64,000 nt of DNA from Bacillota bacterium (GTDB lineage: Bacteria > Bacillota > Clostridia > Christensenellales > Aristaeellaceae), in the NCBI GenBank assembly GCA_030057655.1, contig JASGUQ010000023.1, positions 62,001 to 126,000 of the forward strand. Direction: 5' to 3'. A program made the position numbers and the translations under genes. Every line of letters begins with the position of its first letter. Positions within the stretch are counted from its first letter, which is position 1. Shown one piece after another: positions 46,401 through 54,791 of the stretch. The notes under the pieces were generated by a model that saw nothing but the letters and a program-made list of their open reading frames with translations, was not told the origin of the DNA and did not search any database.

Positions 46401-47939
46401 GTGTCTAAAAAACTGACAGCACTGATCATCATGGACGGGTTTGGCATCAACACCAATCCCCTGGGCAATGCCATTTTAGAGGCCGGCACGCCCAACCTGG
46501 ACCGCCTGATGGCAAAATACCCGCACACCCAGCTGTCCGCCTCCGGCCCCGATGTGGGGCTGCCCCCGGGACAGATGGGAAACTCAGAAGTCGGCCACCT
46601 GAACATCGGCGCGGGCCGCATCGTCAACCAGGAGCTGATGCAGATCACCCGGGACATCGAGTCCGGCGCCTTGTTCAAAAAGGAACCGCTGCTCTGGGCG
46701 ATGCAGGAGGCCAAAAAAGATGGCAAGGCCCTTCACCTGATGGGCTTGCTGTCAGACGGCGGCGTGCACAGCCACATTGAGCACCTGTTCGCGCTGGTTG
46801 AAATGGCAAAAGCCCAGGGATTGACCCGGGTATATGTCCACGCGCTGCTGGACGGCCGCGACGTTCCCCCGGACAGCGGACTGGAATTTGTCAAACAGCT
46901 GAAGGAAAAGCTCGACTCAATCGGAGTTGGCAAGATCGCCAGCATCCAGGGCCGTTACTGGGGCATGGACCGCGACAACATCTGGGAGCGCGTAAAGCCC
47001 GGCTATGACGCGATGGTCATGGGCTTTGGGATCCAAGCCACCGATCCTGTGAAGGCAGTCAAGGACAGCTATGATCAGGGTGTGACAGACGAGTTTGTCA
47101 AACCCATCGTTCTGACAGAAAACGGGGAGCCGGTCGGCAGGATCCAGGCGGGCGACAGCATGGTCTGCTTTAACTTCAGGCCGGACCGGATGCGCCAGAT
47201 CACCCGCGCCTTCATCCAGGAGGATTTTAAGGGATTTGAGCGCGAGAGCGGCTACCTCAACCTGCGTTATGTGACCATGACCCAGTACGATGAGACCTTT
47301 ACAGGGCTTAAGATCGTGAACCCGCCCTCCACCCTTGAAAACACCATGGGCGAGTACCTGGCTGACCTGGGCCTGCGCCAGGTCCGCATCGCGGAAACCC
47401 AAAAATACCCGCATGTGACCTTTTTCTTCAACGGCGGCGTGGAGAAGTCCAACGAGGGAGAGGACAGGTTTTTGATCCCCTCCAGCAAGGTTGCGACCTT
47501 TGACATGAAGCCCGAGATGTCCGCGCCCGAGGTGACGGAAAAAGCCCTTGAGATTATTGATTCACAGCAATACGATGTGATGATCCTCAATTACGCCAAC
47601 TGCGACATGGTGGGCCACACAGGCGTAATCCCGGCGGCTGTCGCAGCTGTCAAGGAAGTGGACAAGGACGTCGGCATCCTGGTTGACCGTATTCTGAAAT
47701 TGGGCGGACAGGTTTTTGTGACCGCCGACCACGGCAACGCCGACCAGATGATCGACTATGAGACGGGCAATCCTTTTACAGCGCACACCACCAACCCTGT
47801 CCCCTTTATCGCGATCGGTGAAGATTTTATTGGGAAATCCCTGCGCTCAGGCGGACGTCTGGCGGACATCGCGCCAACGATGCTCAAGGCGATGGATCTT
47901 AAGATCCCCGCCGAAATGACGGGTTCTCCCCTGATTTAA
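46401..47939 (+). CDS. gpmI: 2,3-bisphosphoglycerate-independent phosphoglycerate mutase
   Basis: A 512-residue alkaline-phosphatase-fold mutase. It uses a GTG start behind AAGGAG. MDGFG near the N-terminus and the catalytic serine in GNSEVGHLNIGAGR are diagnostic, as is TADHGNADQM for the manganese site. It converts 3-phosphoglycerate to 2-phosphoglycerate without 2,3-BPG. It ends the operon at a strong terminator; eno is not in the window. Confidence 0.97.
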   Translation: MSKKLTALIIMDGFGINTNPLGNAILEAGTPNLDRLMAKYPHTQLSASGPDVGLPPGQMGNSEVGHLNIGAGRIVNQELMQITRDIESGALFKKEPLLWAMQEAKKDGKALHLMGLLSDGGVHSHIEHLFALVEMAKAQGLTRVYVHALLDGRDVPPDSGLEFVKQLKEKLDSIGVGKIASIQGRYWGMDRDNIWERVKPGYDAMVMGFGIQATDPVKAVKDSYDQGVTDEFVKPIVLTENGEPVGRIQAGDSMVCFNFRPDRMRQITRAFIQEDFKGFERESGYLNLRYVTMTQYDETFTGLKIVNPPSTLENTMGEYLADLGLRQVRIAETQKYPHVTFFFNGGVEKSNEGEDRFLIPSSKVATFDMKPEMSAPEVTEKALEIIDSQQYDVMILNYANCDMVGHTGVIPAAVAAVKEVDKDVGILVDRILKLGGQVFVTADHGNADQMIDYETGNPFTAHTTNPVPFIAIGEDFIGKSLRSGGRLADIAPTMLKAMDLKIPAEMTGSPLI

Positions 47940-47945
47940 GGACCG

Positions 47946-48006
47946 AAAAAAACTTTTCATTGGTATTGGTTTCTGAAGAAATGTCATTCTGATGAAAAGT
48001 TTTTTA
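47946..48006 (+). terminator. Intrinsic terminator of the cggR-gpmI operon
   Basis: An AACTTTTCAT arm near 47951-47960 pairs with ATGAAAAGTT at 47992-48001, with A-rich and T-rich flanks, ending TTTTTTA. Confidence 0.85.
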
Positions 48007-48028
48007 TTGAGTTTTGATAAGGAAAATA

Positions 48029-48904
48029 ATGAGAATTAAAACTTTAAGAGTCACACTTTTGCTGGCGCTGGTCATGGTTCTGATCATCCCCAATGTCAGG
48101 ATGGAAGAGATTGCCCAGCCCCAGCCGCTTGATATCCGGGAAACGGCGCCGGAGGGAACCTTTTTAAACCCGGGCGAAGCGCCTGTTTTGACGGAGACCT
48201 CCTACAAGAGCCCCGAGATCTCCATCAGCATTGAGACCTACAGGGACGAGAAGAGCAGGTCCAACATCTATGTGGCGGACATCTATGTATCCAGCGTTCT
48301 GTACCTCAGAAGGGCGATGTCCAACAACAAATGGAAGGCGTCTACCCAGCGCATGGATATCATGGCGAAAAACAACAAGGCGATCCTGGCGATGACCGGC
48401 GACTATTCCTCGCTGCTCGATGTCGGGCTGGTCGCATTTAACGGGGACATAATCCGTAAATCAGCCAATCAAGCGCGTGAGAACGCCCTGATCCTGACAG
48501 ACGGGCGGATGGTCACCTACGCGCGAAAAGAAATGAAGGTGTCTGAGGTGCTGGATGACGGCATCTGGCATTCCTTCCTGTTTGGCCCCGCCTTGCTGCG
48601 GGATGGACAGCCGATTGAGAAATTCGTGGACAAGATCCGTGTGGCCAACCCCAGAAGCATTCTTGGCTATTATGAGCCTGGGCATTACTGCTTTGTGCTG
48701 GTAGACGGCAGGAGCGGCAAAAGCCGCGGCATGACGCTTACCCAGGCGAGCAAGTTTATGTTTGATCTGGGATGCAAGGAAGCCTATAACCTGGACGGCG
48801 GTCAATCCGCGATGCTGTGGTTTAATGGCAAATTGGTCAACGCCGCCTATAAGGGCGGACGCCCTTTGAAGGATATCGTGTACATCGGTTATCCGGCAGA
48901 ATAG
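48029..48904 (+). CDS. Secreted phosphodiester glycosidase family protein (NAGPA domain)
   Basis: A 291-residue exported protein starting MRIKTLRVTLLLALVMVL behind ATAAGGA, with one N-terminal hydrophobic segment. The C-terminal region KSRGMTLTQASKFMFDLGCKEAYNLDGGQSAMLW in pattern is the core of the NAGPA/DUF2233 domain; the LDGGGS-like box reads NLDGGQSAML. Members remove GlcNAc from phosphodiesters or act in exopolysaccharide and spore envelope processing. No neighbour points to a substrate. It stands alone between terminators. Confidence 0.85.
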   Translation: MRIKTLRVTLLLALVMVLIIPNVRMEEIAQPQPLDIRETAPEGTFLNPGEAPVLTETSYKSPEISISIETYRDEKSRSNIYVADIYVSSVLYLRRAMSNNKWKASTQRMDIMAKNNKAILAMTGDYSSLLDVGLVAFNGDIIRKSANQARENALILTDGRMVTYARKEMKVSEVLDDGIWHSFLFGPALLRDGQPIEKFVDKIRVANPRSILGYYEPGHYCFVLVDGRSGKSRGMTLTQASKFMFDLGCKEAYNLDGGQSAMLWFNGKLVNAAYKGGRPLKDIVYIGYPAE

Positions 48905-48934
48905 GATAAATACGGTTTCTTAACAACGGTATCT

Positions 48935-48970
48935 ACCATAAAAGGCAGCCTTCGGTCTGCCTTTTATGGT
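48935..48970. terminator. Bidirectional terminator between NAGPA gene and pfkA
   Basis: ACCATAAAAGGCAG (48935-48948) pairs perfectly with CTGCCTTTTATGGT (48957-48970). It serves two convergent genes. Confidence 0.9.
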
Positions 48971-48979
48971 GCATTTTTC

Positions 48980-50023
48980 TTAAAGCGAATTGATCAGTTC
49001 GTAGATTTTGCGCTTAAACTTCGGCTTGATGAGCATTGCCTTGTCAATGGGCATATGAAAAACGCGGCCGTTGCGCACGCCGATGACCTCGTTCCCAATG
49101 CCTTTTTTCAACAGTTCTACCGCCATGTAAGCGGCTTCAAAAGCAAACGATGAGTCATGCGCAGTGGGCTCATGACCGCGCTGGGTGTAGCCGATGGTGT
49201 TGTAGCGCGCCTCTGTCCCTGTCTTGTAGCGCAACACATGGGTGAGGCGGCGGACATTCATCGGCTCGCCCTCGTACACCTTGGTATAAGGGGCTAAAAA
49301 CTTGTTGTGATCAAAGGGCTTCATCGTTTTATAAGCGCCTTCCGCGACCACAACGGTGGCGCGAGTGTTGCCGCGCTCAACCAGTTCTTTTAGGCGCTTG
49401 GCCACCTTCATCACATCCCAGTTCTTAACCTCAGGCACAACAACGATCTCAGAACCTGTGGACATGGCGGTTGCCATGGCGATGTCCCCGCAGTTGCGGC
49501 CCATCACCTCGACCACCGCCGGCCTGTCATGGGAGCGTGAGGTTGCCCTGATGCTGCGAACGGCATCCACGCAGACATTGACCGCTGTATCAAAACCCAG
49601 GGAGGTCTCGGAATACTCCAGGTCGTTGTCGATGGTGCCGGGAATGCCAATGCAGGGCATACCAAGCCTGCACATCGCCTGCGCGCCGTGAAAAGAACCG
49701 TCTCCGCCAATGACCACCACGCCCGCGATATCCAAAGATTTCAGGAAAGCAACCGCCTTTTCCTGATACTCCGGCTCATAAAACTCAGTGCAGCGGGCGG
49801 TGCGCAGGTAAGTGCCCGGCTGATCAGCAATGTCAAGCAGGGTGTCCAGCTCCATGTGGGTGTAGCTGTCCTTGGGGCTGAACTTCCCGATCAAGCCGTT
49901 AAAGCCGCGTTTGATGCCCACCAGCGGCATACCGGCCAGGGCTGAGAAACGGGAAACCTCCATCACGGCGGCGTTCATGCCCGGGCTGTCGCCGCCGCTG
50001 GTCAGTACTGCGATTTTTTTCAT
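48980..50023 (-). CDS. pfkA: 6-phosphofructokinase, ATP-dependent type
   Basis: A 347-residue PFK. It begins MKKIAVLTSGGDSPGMNAAV, then VVIGGDGSFHGA, where the second Gly of GGDG is the mark of ATP-using enzymes, and GIPGTIDNDL with the catalytic Asp. It phosphorylates fructose 6-phosphate. The family's usual length is 320-360. It is separated from the pfp gene upstream by a perfect terminator, so its expression likely depends on partial read-through or an own promoter I could not see. Confidence 0.95.
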   Translation of the reverse strand: MKKIAVLTSGGDSPGMNAAVMEVSRFSALAGMPLVGIKRGFNGLIGKFSPKDSYTHMELDTLLDIADQPGTYLRTARCTEFYEPEYQEKAVAFLKSLDIAGVVVIGGDGSFHGAQAMCRLGMPCIGIPGTIDNDLEYSETSLGFDTAVNVCVDAVRSIRATSRSHDRPAVVEVMGRNCGDIAMATAMSTGSEIVVVPEVKNWDVMKVAKRLKELVERGNTRATVVVAEGAYKTMKPFDHNKFLAPYTKVYEGEPMNVRRLTHVLRYKTGTEARYNTIGYTQRGHEPTAHDSSFAFEAAYMAVELLKKGIGNEVIGVRNGRVFHMPIDKAMLIKPKFKRKIYELINSL

Positions 50024-50047
50024 GCCAAACTCCTTGCTCGTTTACGC

Positions 50048-50083
50048 AAAAAAATTGGCAGGATGGCTGACCATCCTGCCAAA
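50048..50083 (-). terminator. Intrinsic terminator between pfp and pfkA
   Basis: On the minus strand TTGGCAGGATGG and CCATCCTGCCAA form a perfect 12-base stem with a 4-base loop, followed by TTTTTTT. Confidence 0.92.
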
Positions 50084-50092
50084 ATTGATCCG

Positions 50093-51307
50093 TCAGATCT
50101 TCAGGATCCTGGGCGCCATGGGCGCGCGCAGGGTCGCGTAATCAGGGGTATCGCTGCCAAGCAGCGGCACCAGATAATGGATGAAGTCATCCGTCATGTT
50201 GTTGCCGGCTTTGTTGATGAAGTGATCGGGCATCAGCCTGGTCTTGGCAGCAATCTCCTCAATCGGAGTCAGCTGGTAATCAACAGCGTAATTTCCGGTG
50301 CGATGAATGGTGATTGAGCCGTCCACCTTGTGCCAAATGGCGTACTGGGCGGCCTTCTCCCCCACCTCGCGGGCTTCGCGCTGGTCCACATCGGACACGC
50401 AGCCCAGGAAGGAGCGCTGCAGATAACCCAGGGTATCGGAGCGTACGCGCTTTAGGCCCAGTTTTTCCTTGATCTGGTTGGCAAGCTGCTCACCCAGAGC
50501 GCCTGTGCCGGAGAGCTGCATGTTGCCGTGCGCGTCGCGCTCGGTCTCCATGAGTTTGGCCAGGATCGGGGTGCCCTCCTCATCCTGGATGCCTTCTGAC
50601 ACCGCGACGAGGCAGCGGCCATACTTGCCGTAGGTCTCCTTGACGTCCTGGAGGAAGTTGTCCAGTTTGAAAGGACGCTCAGGCACATAAACCAGGTGCG
50701 GGCCATCCTCCGGGCTCTTCCTGGCGGCAGCGGCAGCAGCGGTAAGGAAGCCCGCGTGACGGCCCATGACAACGGCGATGTGAACGCCGGGCAGCGCTTT
50801 GTTGTCCAGGTTCAGCCCGGCAAAAGCCTGGGCGACGAACTTGGCCGCGGAAGCATAACCAGGGGTATGGTCATTGACCATCAGGTCGTTGTCGATGGTC
50901 TTGGGGATGTGGATGGCGCGGAACTCATAGTTGGAGCGCACCGCTTCCTCATTGACGATGCGGACCGTGTCGGAGGAGTCGTTTCCGCCGATGTAGAAGA
51001 AATAACGGACATCGTGCGCGCGGAAGACCTTGAAGATCTCTTCGCAGTACTTGGCATCCGGCTTGTCGCGGGTGGATGACAGGGCGGATGAGGGGGTGAC
51101 AGCGACACGCTCCAGGTTGTGGGTGGTCTCCTGGGTCAGATCCATGAATTTTTCGTCAATGATGCCGCGCACGCCGCCGACAGCGCCGTAAACCTTGGTG
51201 ATCTGCGGGAACTTGCGGCTCTCAAGCACCGCGCCCACCAGAGACTGGTTGATAACAGCGGTTGGGCCGCCGCCCTGTGCGACAACTACTTTACCTTTTA
51301 AATCCAT
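50093..51307 (-). CDS. pfp: Diphosphate--fructose-6-phosphate 1-phosphotransferase
   Basis: A 404-residue PFK-family protein starting MDLKGKVVVAQGGGPTAVIN after AAAGGATG. Where ATP enzymes have GGDG it reads YIGGNDSSDTV, the Asp that excludes ATP and marks PPi-dependent enzymes; PKTIDNDL carries the catalytic Asp. It reversibly phosphorylates fructose 6-phosphate with pyrophosphate, saving ATP. It follows fba after a GC hairpin (CCCGGCG / CGCCGGG around 51345-51364). Two PFK types next to each other suggest a switch between PPi and ATP use. Confidence 0.93.
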   Translation of the reverse strand: MDLKGKVVVAQGGGPTAVINQSLVGAVLESRKFPQITKVYGAVGGVRGIIDEKFMDLTQETTHNLERVAVTPSSALSSTRDKPDAKYCEEIFKVFRAHDVRYFFYIGGNDSSDTVRIVNEEAVRSNYEFRAIHIPKTIDNDLMVNDHTPGYASAAKFVAQAFAGLNLDNKALPGVHIAVVMGRHAGFLTAAAAAARKSPEDGPHLVYVPERPFKLDNFLQDVKETYGKYGRCLVAVSEGIQDEEGTPILAKLMETERDAHGNMQLSGTGALGEQLANQIKEKLGLKRVRSDTLGYLQRSFLGCVSDVDQREAREVGEKAAQYAIWHKVDGSITIHRTGNYAVDYQLTPIEEIAAKTRLMPDHFINKAGNNMTDDFIHYLVPLLGSDTPDYATLRAPMAPRILKI

Positions 51308-51373
51308 TTTACACCATCCTTTATTGTTAATAAAAATGAGGATGCCCGGCGGACTAACGCCGGGCAAACAATT

Positions 51374-52303
51374 TTAGCCTTTGCCGTTGCAGCCAAGGAC
51401 GTTGACGATCTTGTGGCGGACCATGCCCTTTAAGGCGGCGCGCGCGTCGGTCAGGTACTGGCGGGGATCGAAATGATCGGGATGCTCCGCGAAATGCTTG
51501 CGGATCATGGCGGTGAACGCCAAGCGCAGGTCAGAGTCGATGTTGATCTTGCAAACAGCCATGGAAGCGGCCTTGCGCAGCATGGACTCCGGAACGCCCT
51601 GAGCGCCTTCGATCTTGCCGCCATACTTGTTAATCATCTCGACATACTCGGGAATGACGCTGGAAGCGCCGTGCAGGACGATGGGGAAGTTGGGCAGGCG
51701 GCGGCCGACCTCTTCCAGGATGTCAAAGCGCAGTTTGGGCTCGCCCTTGAACTTGAACGCGCCATGGCTGGTGCCAATCGCGATGGCCAGGGAGTCAACG
51801 CCGGTACGCTTGACAAACTCCTCCACCTCATCAGGACGGGTATAGGATGAGTCCTCCTCAGATACCTTGATGTCGTCCTCCACACCGGCCAGGCGGCCCA
51901 GTTCGCCTTCCACTGTGACGCCCTTGTCATGGGCATATTCCACAACGCGGCGGGTGAGGGCGATGTTCTCCTCAAAAGGCAGGTGGGATCCATCGATCAT
52001 GACGGAGGTGAAGCCGCCGTCGATGCAGGATTTGCAGGTTTCAAAATCAGGGCCATGGTCCAGATGGACAACGATGTTCAGGTCGCTGGTCTCAACAGCC
52101 GCTTCGATCAGCTTCATCAGGTAGGTGTGGTTGGCGTACTTGCGGGCGCCGGCTGACACCTGAAGAATAAGGGGGGCCTTTTCTTCGGACGCGCCTTCAA
52201 CAATGCCCTGGATGATCTCCATGTTGTTGACGTTGAACGCGCCAACGGCGTAGCCGCCTTCATACGCTTTTTTGAACATTTCCCTTGAATTGACTAAAGG
52301 CAT
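51374..52303 (-). CDS. fba: Class II fructose-1,6-bisphosphate aldolase
   Basis: A 309-residue zinc aldolase starting MPLVNSREMFKKAYEGGYAV behind AGGAGGAAGT. The zinc ligands are seen in VVHLDHGPDFETC, with further histidines in GTSHGAFKF and LHGASSV. It splits fructose 1,6-bisphosphate. It is transcribed leftward ahead of pfp and pfkA, so three successive steps around FBP are clustered. It has a near-consensus promoter with a dyad and a 5' stem-loop. Confidence 0.96.
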   Translation of the reverse strand: MPLVNSREMFKKAYEGGYAVGAFNVNNMEIIQGIVEGASEEKAPLILQVSAGARKYANHTYLMKLIEAAVETSDLNIVVHLDHGPDFETCKSCIDGGFTSVMIDGSHLPFEENIALTRRVVEYAHDKGVTVEGELGRLAGVEDDIKVSEEDSSYTRPDEVEEFVKRTGVDSLAIAIGTSHGAFKFKGEPKLRFDILEEVGRRLPNFPIVLHGASSVIPEYVEMINKYGGKIEGAQGVPESMLRKAASMAVCKINIDSDLRLAFTAMIRKHFAEHPDHFDPRQYLTDARAALKGMVRHKIVNVLGCNGKG

Positions 52304-52324
52304 ACTTCCTCCTCGCTGCCGGCT

Positions 52325-52343
52325 AAAAGCCGACAAGGCTTTT
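52325..52343 (-). promoter_or_regulatory. 5' stem-loop of the fba transcript
   Basis: AAAAGCC-GACAA-GGCTTTT folds as a perfect hairpin that starts almost at the predicted transcript 5' end, as in RNAs protected from 5' decay. Confidence 0.6.
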
Positions 52344-52348
52344 TATTA

Positions 52349-52377
52349 AGTATACAACCCGCGTACTTAACTGTCAA
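52349..52377 (-). promoter_or_regulatory. Sigma-A promoter of fba-pfp, with dyad
   Basis: Minus strand: TTGACA (52372-52377), 17-base spacer, TATACT (52349-52354). TTAAGTA and TACTTAA form an inverted repeat across the spacer and -10, a candidate operator. Confidence 0.88.
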
Positions 52378-52387
52378 ACCGATAAAA

Positions 52388-52416
52388 TTGACACAAGCCC
52401 TGAATCCGTCTATACT
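52388..52416 (+). promoter_or_regulatory. Sigma-A promoter of the E2-like gene
   Basis: TTGACA (52388-52393), 17-base spacer, TATACT (52411-52416). It is divergent from the fba promoter; the two -35 boxes are about 10 bases apart. Confidence 0.88.
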
Positions 52417-52459
52417 TTGTCCATCCTTGGTGAACGAATGGAAAGGGATTGAAACAGGT

Positions 52460-53404
52460 ATGTTTGGCAGGCGCGCAGATGGCTATTTAGTAAAAAACAT
52501 GGATCCGGTGGTGTCCTTGACCCCCTATCTGATGCCGATGCGCTGTGACGCGCAGGTGATGATGTCCTATAAACTTGAATATGAGAAACTGGCCCGCTAC
52601 ATGGCGGAGAAGGGCCGCGAAGGCTACCGGGTGACTTTTATGGAGATTTTTATCGCGGCCTATGTCCGCGCCATCTCCCAGATGCCGGAAGTGAACCGCT
52701 TTATCATGAACAAGCGCTTTTACGCGCGCAAGGACATTCTGTGCTCCTTCGCGGTGCTTCAAAACACAGCGGACAATTCCGTCAAAGAAAATGTGGCAAA
52801 ATGCGCGTTTGACCCGCATGACACCATTTTTGACGTGGCCGCCAGGATCAAGGCCGCGATTGACGAAACGCGCAAGGCTGACGCGGACAACACCACCTTG
52901 AAGCTGGCCAACCTGCTGAAAAACCCTTTGATCGCAAACATCATTGTGATGCTGGCGCGCATTCTGGACCGCTACGGCCTCCTGCCCAGAGCGATAATTG
53001 ACGCCAGCCCCTTCCACACCGGTCTGTTCTTCGGCAACAACGCGTCCATCGGCCTGCCCCCCGTGTATCATCACATCTATAACTTTGGAACGACTTCCCT
53101 GTTTGTGGTCATCGGGAATGTGGAACGCAAAGTGGAACTGGATTCAACCGGCGCCCCGGTCCGCAAGCGTATTCTGCCCGCTGGCGTGACAGCGGACGAA
53201 CGGGTGTGCGCAGGGATGGTTTACAGCAAATTCATGACCTTGTTCCAGCACCTGATCAATAACCCGCATGAGCTGGAAACGCCGCCTGAACAAGTGTATT
53301 TTGATGAGGGGCATGTGATCAGCCTGCCGCCTGCCAAAAAAAGCAAGTCCCGTTTCCGCAGCCGCCTGGGCCGGGTGATGAAGAAAAACAGGAAAGCAAG
53401 CTGA
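52460..53404 (+). CDS. Dehydrogenase E2-like acyltransferase-fold protein lacking catalytic residues
   Basis: A 314-residue protein resembling the catalytic domain of 2-oxo acid dehydrogenase E2 or chloramphenicol acetyltransferase, with no lipoyl domain. The C-terminal motif that is DHRVVDG in E2 reads DERVCAG at residues 246-252, so both the catalytic His (now Glu247) and the Asp (now Ala251) are lost. The rest of the fold is recognisable (NPHELETPPEQV after it; ASIGLPPVYHHIYNFGTTS in the core). The C-terminal tail is very basic. No E1 or E3 gene is near. It may be a non-catalytic or repurposed protein. Confidence 0.72.
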   Translation: MFGRRADGYLVKNMDPVVSLTPYLMPMRCDAQVMMSYKLEYEKLARYMAEKGREGYRVTFMEIFIAAYVRAISQMPEVNRFIMNKRFYARKDILCSFAVLQNTADNSVKENVAKCAFDPHDTIFDVAARIKAAIDETRKADADNTTLKLANLLKNPLIANIIVMLARILDRYGLLPRAIIDASPFHTGLFFGNNASIGLPPVYHHIYNFGTTSLFVVIGNVERKVELDSTGAPVRKRILPAGVTADERVCAGMVYSKFMTLFQHLINNPHELETPPEQVYFDEGHVISLPPAKKSKSRFRSRLGRVMKKNRKAS

Positions 53405-53457
53405 CGCCGGCCTTCACAAAAGATCCCGATCTTTGGCATGTAATCATTCTTTTAATT

Positions 53458-53505
53458 AAAAACAGAGCCTGAAATCGTTCATTTCACGATTTTAGCTCTG
53501 TTTTT
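53458..53505. terminator. Bidirectional terminator between E2-like and peptidoglycan-binding genes
   Basis: AAAAACAGAGC (53458-53468) pairs with GCTCTGTTTTT (53495-53505), with inner AAATCGT/ACGATTT pairing. Confidence 0.88.
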
Positions 53506-53539
53506 GCTTGATTTTATAAACGGCGGCGGCTGTTAAGCT

Positions 53540-54610
53540 TTATTTCTTGGGTTTATAGATGGCTTTGAGGCTCATCACCGCGTCCCAGGTCTTCTGCCCG
53601 ACGACGCCGTCCACCTTTAACTTGTTAACATGCTGGAAGGAACGGACAGCCAGGTAGGTTCTGTAACCAAACTTGCCGTCATCCTGGTGAATTCCCAGGT
53701 AGCCCAGTTCGATCAAACGCACCTGAAGCTGCGTGACCTTGGCGCCGGAGGCGCCATAACGGATGCGAAACACGGTTTTGCCGGGCACCGCGGGCTTGGC
53801 CGGGCTGACAGCAGGAACCGCTGTCGCAGCAAAGAGTTTTTTCCAGGTTGCGGGGCCGATGATGCCATCCACCTTCAAATTATTTTTGGATTGGAAGGCG
53901 CGGGCAGCCTGGTAGGTGGTAAAGCCAAATTTGCCGTCTACCTTGCCAACCTTATAACCCAAATCCGCAAGCCGCTGCTGGGCAAGTTTGACCAGATAAC
54001 CTTCATAGCCATACTGAACGCGCGGGTTTTTGGGAATGGGCACAGGGGTGTAAGGATTTTTGGGCGTCGGGGGCTTGGGCACATTGACCTTACCGACCAG
54101 GGCAGCCCAGGTAAGGGGGCCGACAACGCTGTCCACCTTCAAGCCTTTTGCCGCCTGGAAGGAACGGACCGCTTTGGCGGTGGAACCGCCGAATTTGCCG
54201 TCTACCTTTCCCTTGTAATACTTTAAGGCAGCCAGTTTTGTCTGGATGGTCGTGACAGCCGGCCCCTCCGCGCCGTAAGCGATGCGCATGGTTTTGGCAA
54301 CCCCGGCCGTGCCGCCGGACTTTTTGATGGCGGTGTCGGCATAAAGGTAAAGGTTTGTTTTGGTGCCGATGACACCGTCCACCTTCAGGCTGTTTTTGCT
54401 TTGGAAGACGCGAACAGCGACAACGGTTTTATAGCCGTATTTGCCATCCACAGTGCCGCTGTAATAGCCAAGTTCCTTCAGGCGTTTCTGAGCCTGGACA
54501 ACCTGAGCCCCCTCCGAGCCGTAGGACAGTTTGGCGGCCAGGGCAACAGGCAGGAACAGGGACAGCACAGTCACCAAGGTCACAAGCCCCGCTATGAAAC
54601 GTTTCTTCAT
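53540..54610 (-). CDS. Secreted protein with four peptidoglycan-binding repeats
   Basis: A 356-residue exported protein starting MKKRFIAGLVTLVTVLSL, with GGGAG 8 bases upstream; the signal is cut near ALA-AK. The mature part is four PG_binding_1 repeats of about 65 residues, each with a (R/K)-x-(Q/S/A/R)-YG start, DGK(Y/F)G in the middle and a KVD-x-V/I-x-G end. The second and third are separated by a proline-rich linker (PKPPTPKNPYTPVPIPK). There is no enzyme domain, so it probably coats or anchors at the cell wall. Cortex-hydrolase partners use similar repeats, but none is near. Confidence 0.9.
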   Translation of the reverse strand: MKKRFIAGLVTLVTVLSLFLPVALAAKLSYGSEGAQVVQAQKRLKELGYYSGTVDGKYGYKTVVAVRVFQSKNSLKVDGVIGTKTNLYLYADTAIKKSGGTAGVAKTMRIAYGAEGPAVTTIQTKLAALKYYKGKVDGKFGGSTAKAVRSFQAAKGLKVDSVVGPLTWAALVGKVNVPKPPTPKNPYTPVPIPKNPRVQYGYEGYLVKLAQQRLADLGYKVGKVDGKFGFTTYQAARAFQSKNNLKVDGIIGPATWKKLFAATAVPAVSPAKPAVPGKTVFRIRYGASGAKVTQLQVRLIELGYLGIHQDDGKFGYRTYLAVRSFQHVNKLKVDGVVGQKTWDAVMSLKAIYKPKK

Positions 54611-54660
54611 AAGACCAACTCCCTTCAAGAACGGTATAAACAGACACTCTCAGTCTTAAC

Positions 54661-54689
54661 AATATACTGGATTGATAACTGGGTTGCAA
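54661..54689 (-). promoter_or_regulatory. Sigma-A promoter of the peptidoglycan-binding gene
   Basis: Minus strand: TTGCAA (54684-54689), 17-base spacer, TATATT (54661-54666), about 50 bases before the start codon. Confidence 0.8.
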
Positions 54690-54791
54690 TAAAATAAGGG
54701 TTTCAAATCTGTGACAGATTTTTACGTTTTGTTACAATTCTGTCCGATTTGCACCAGGCCGGTTCAAAAGAAGCACTCGGCTGCCGCTGGT

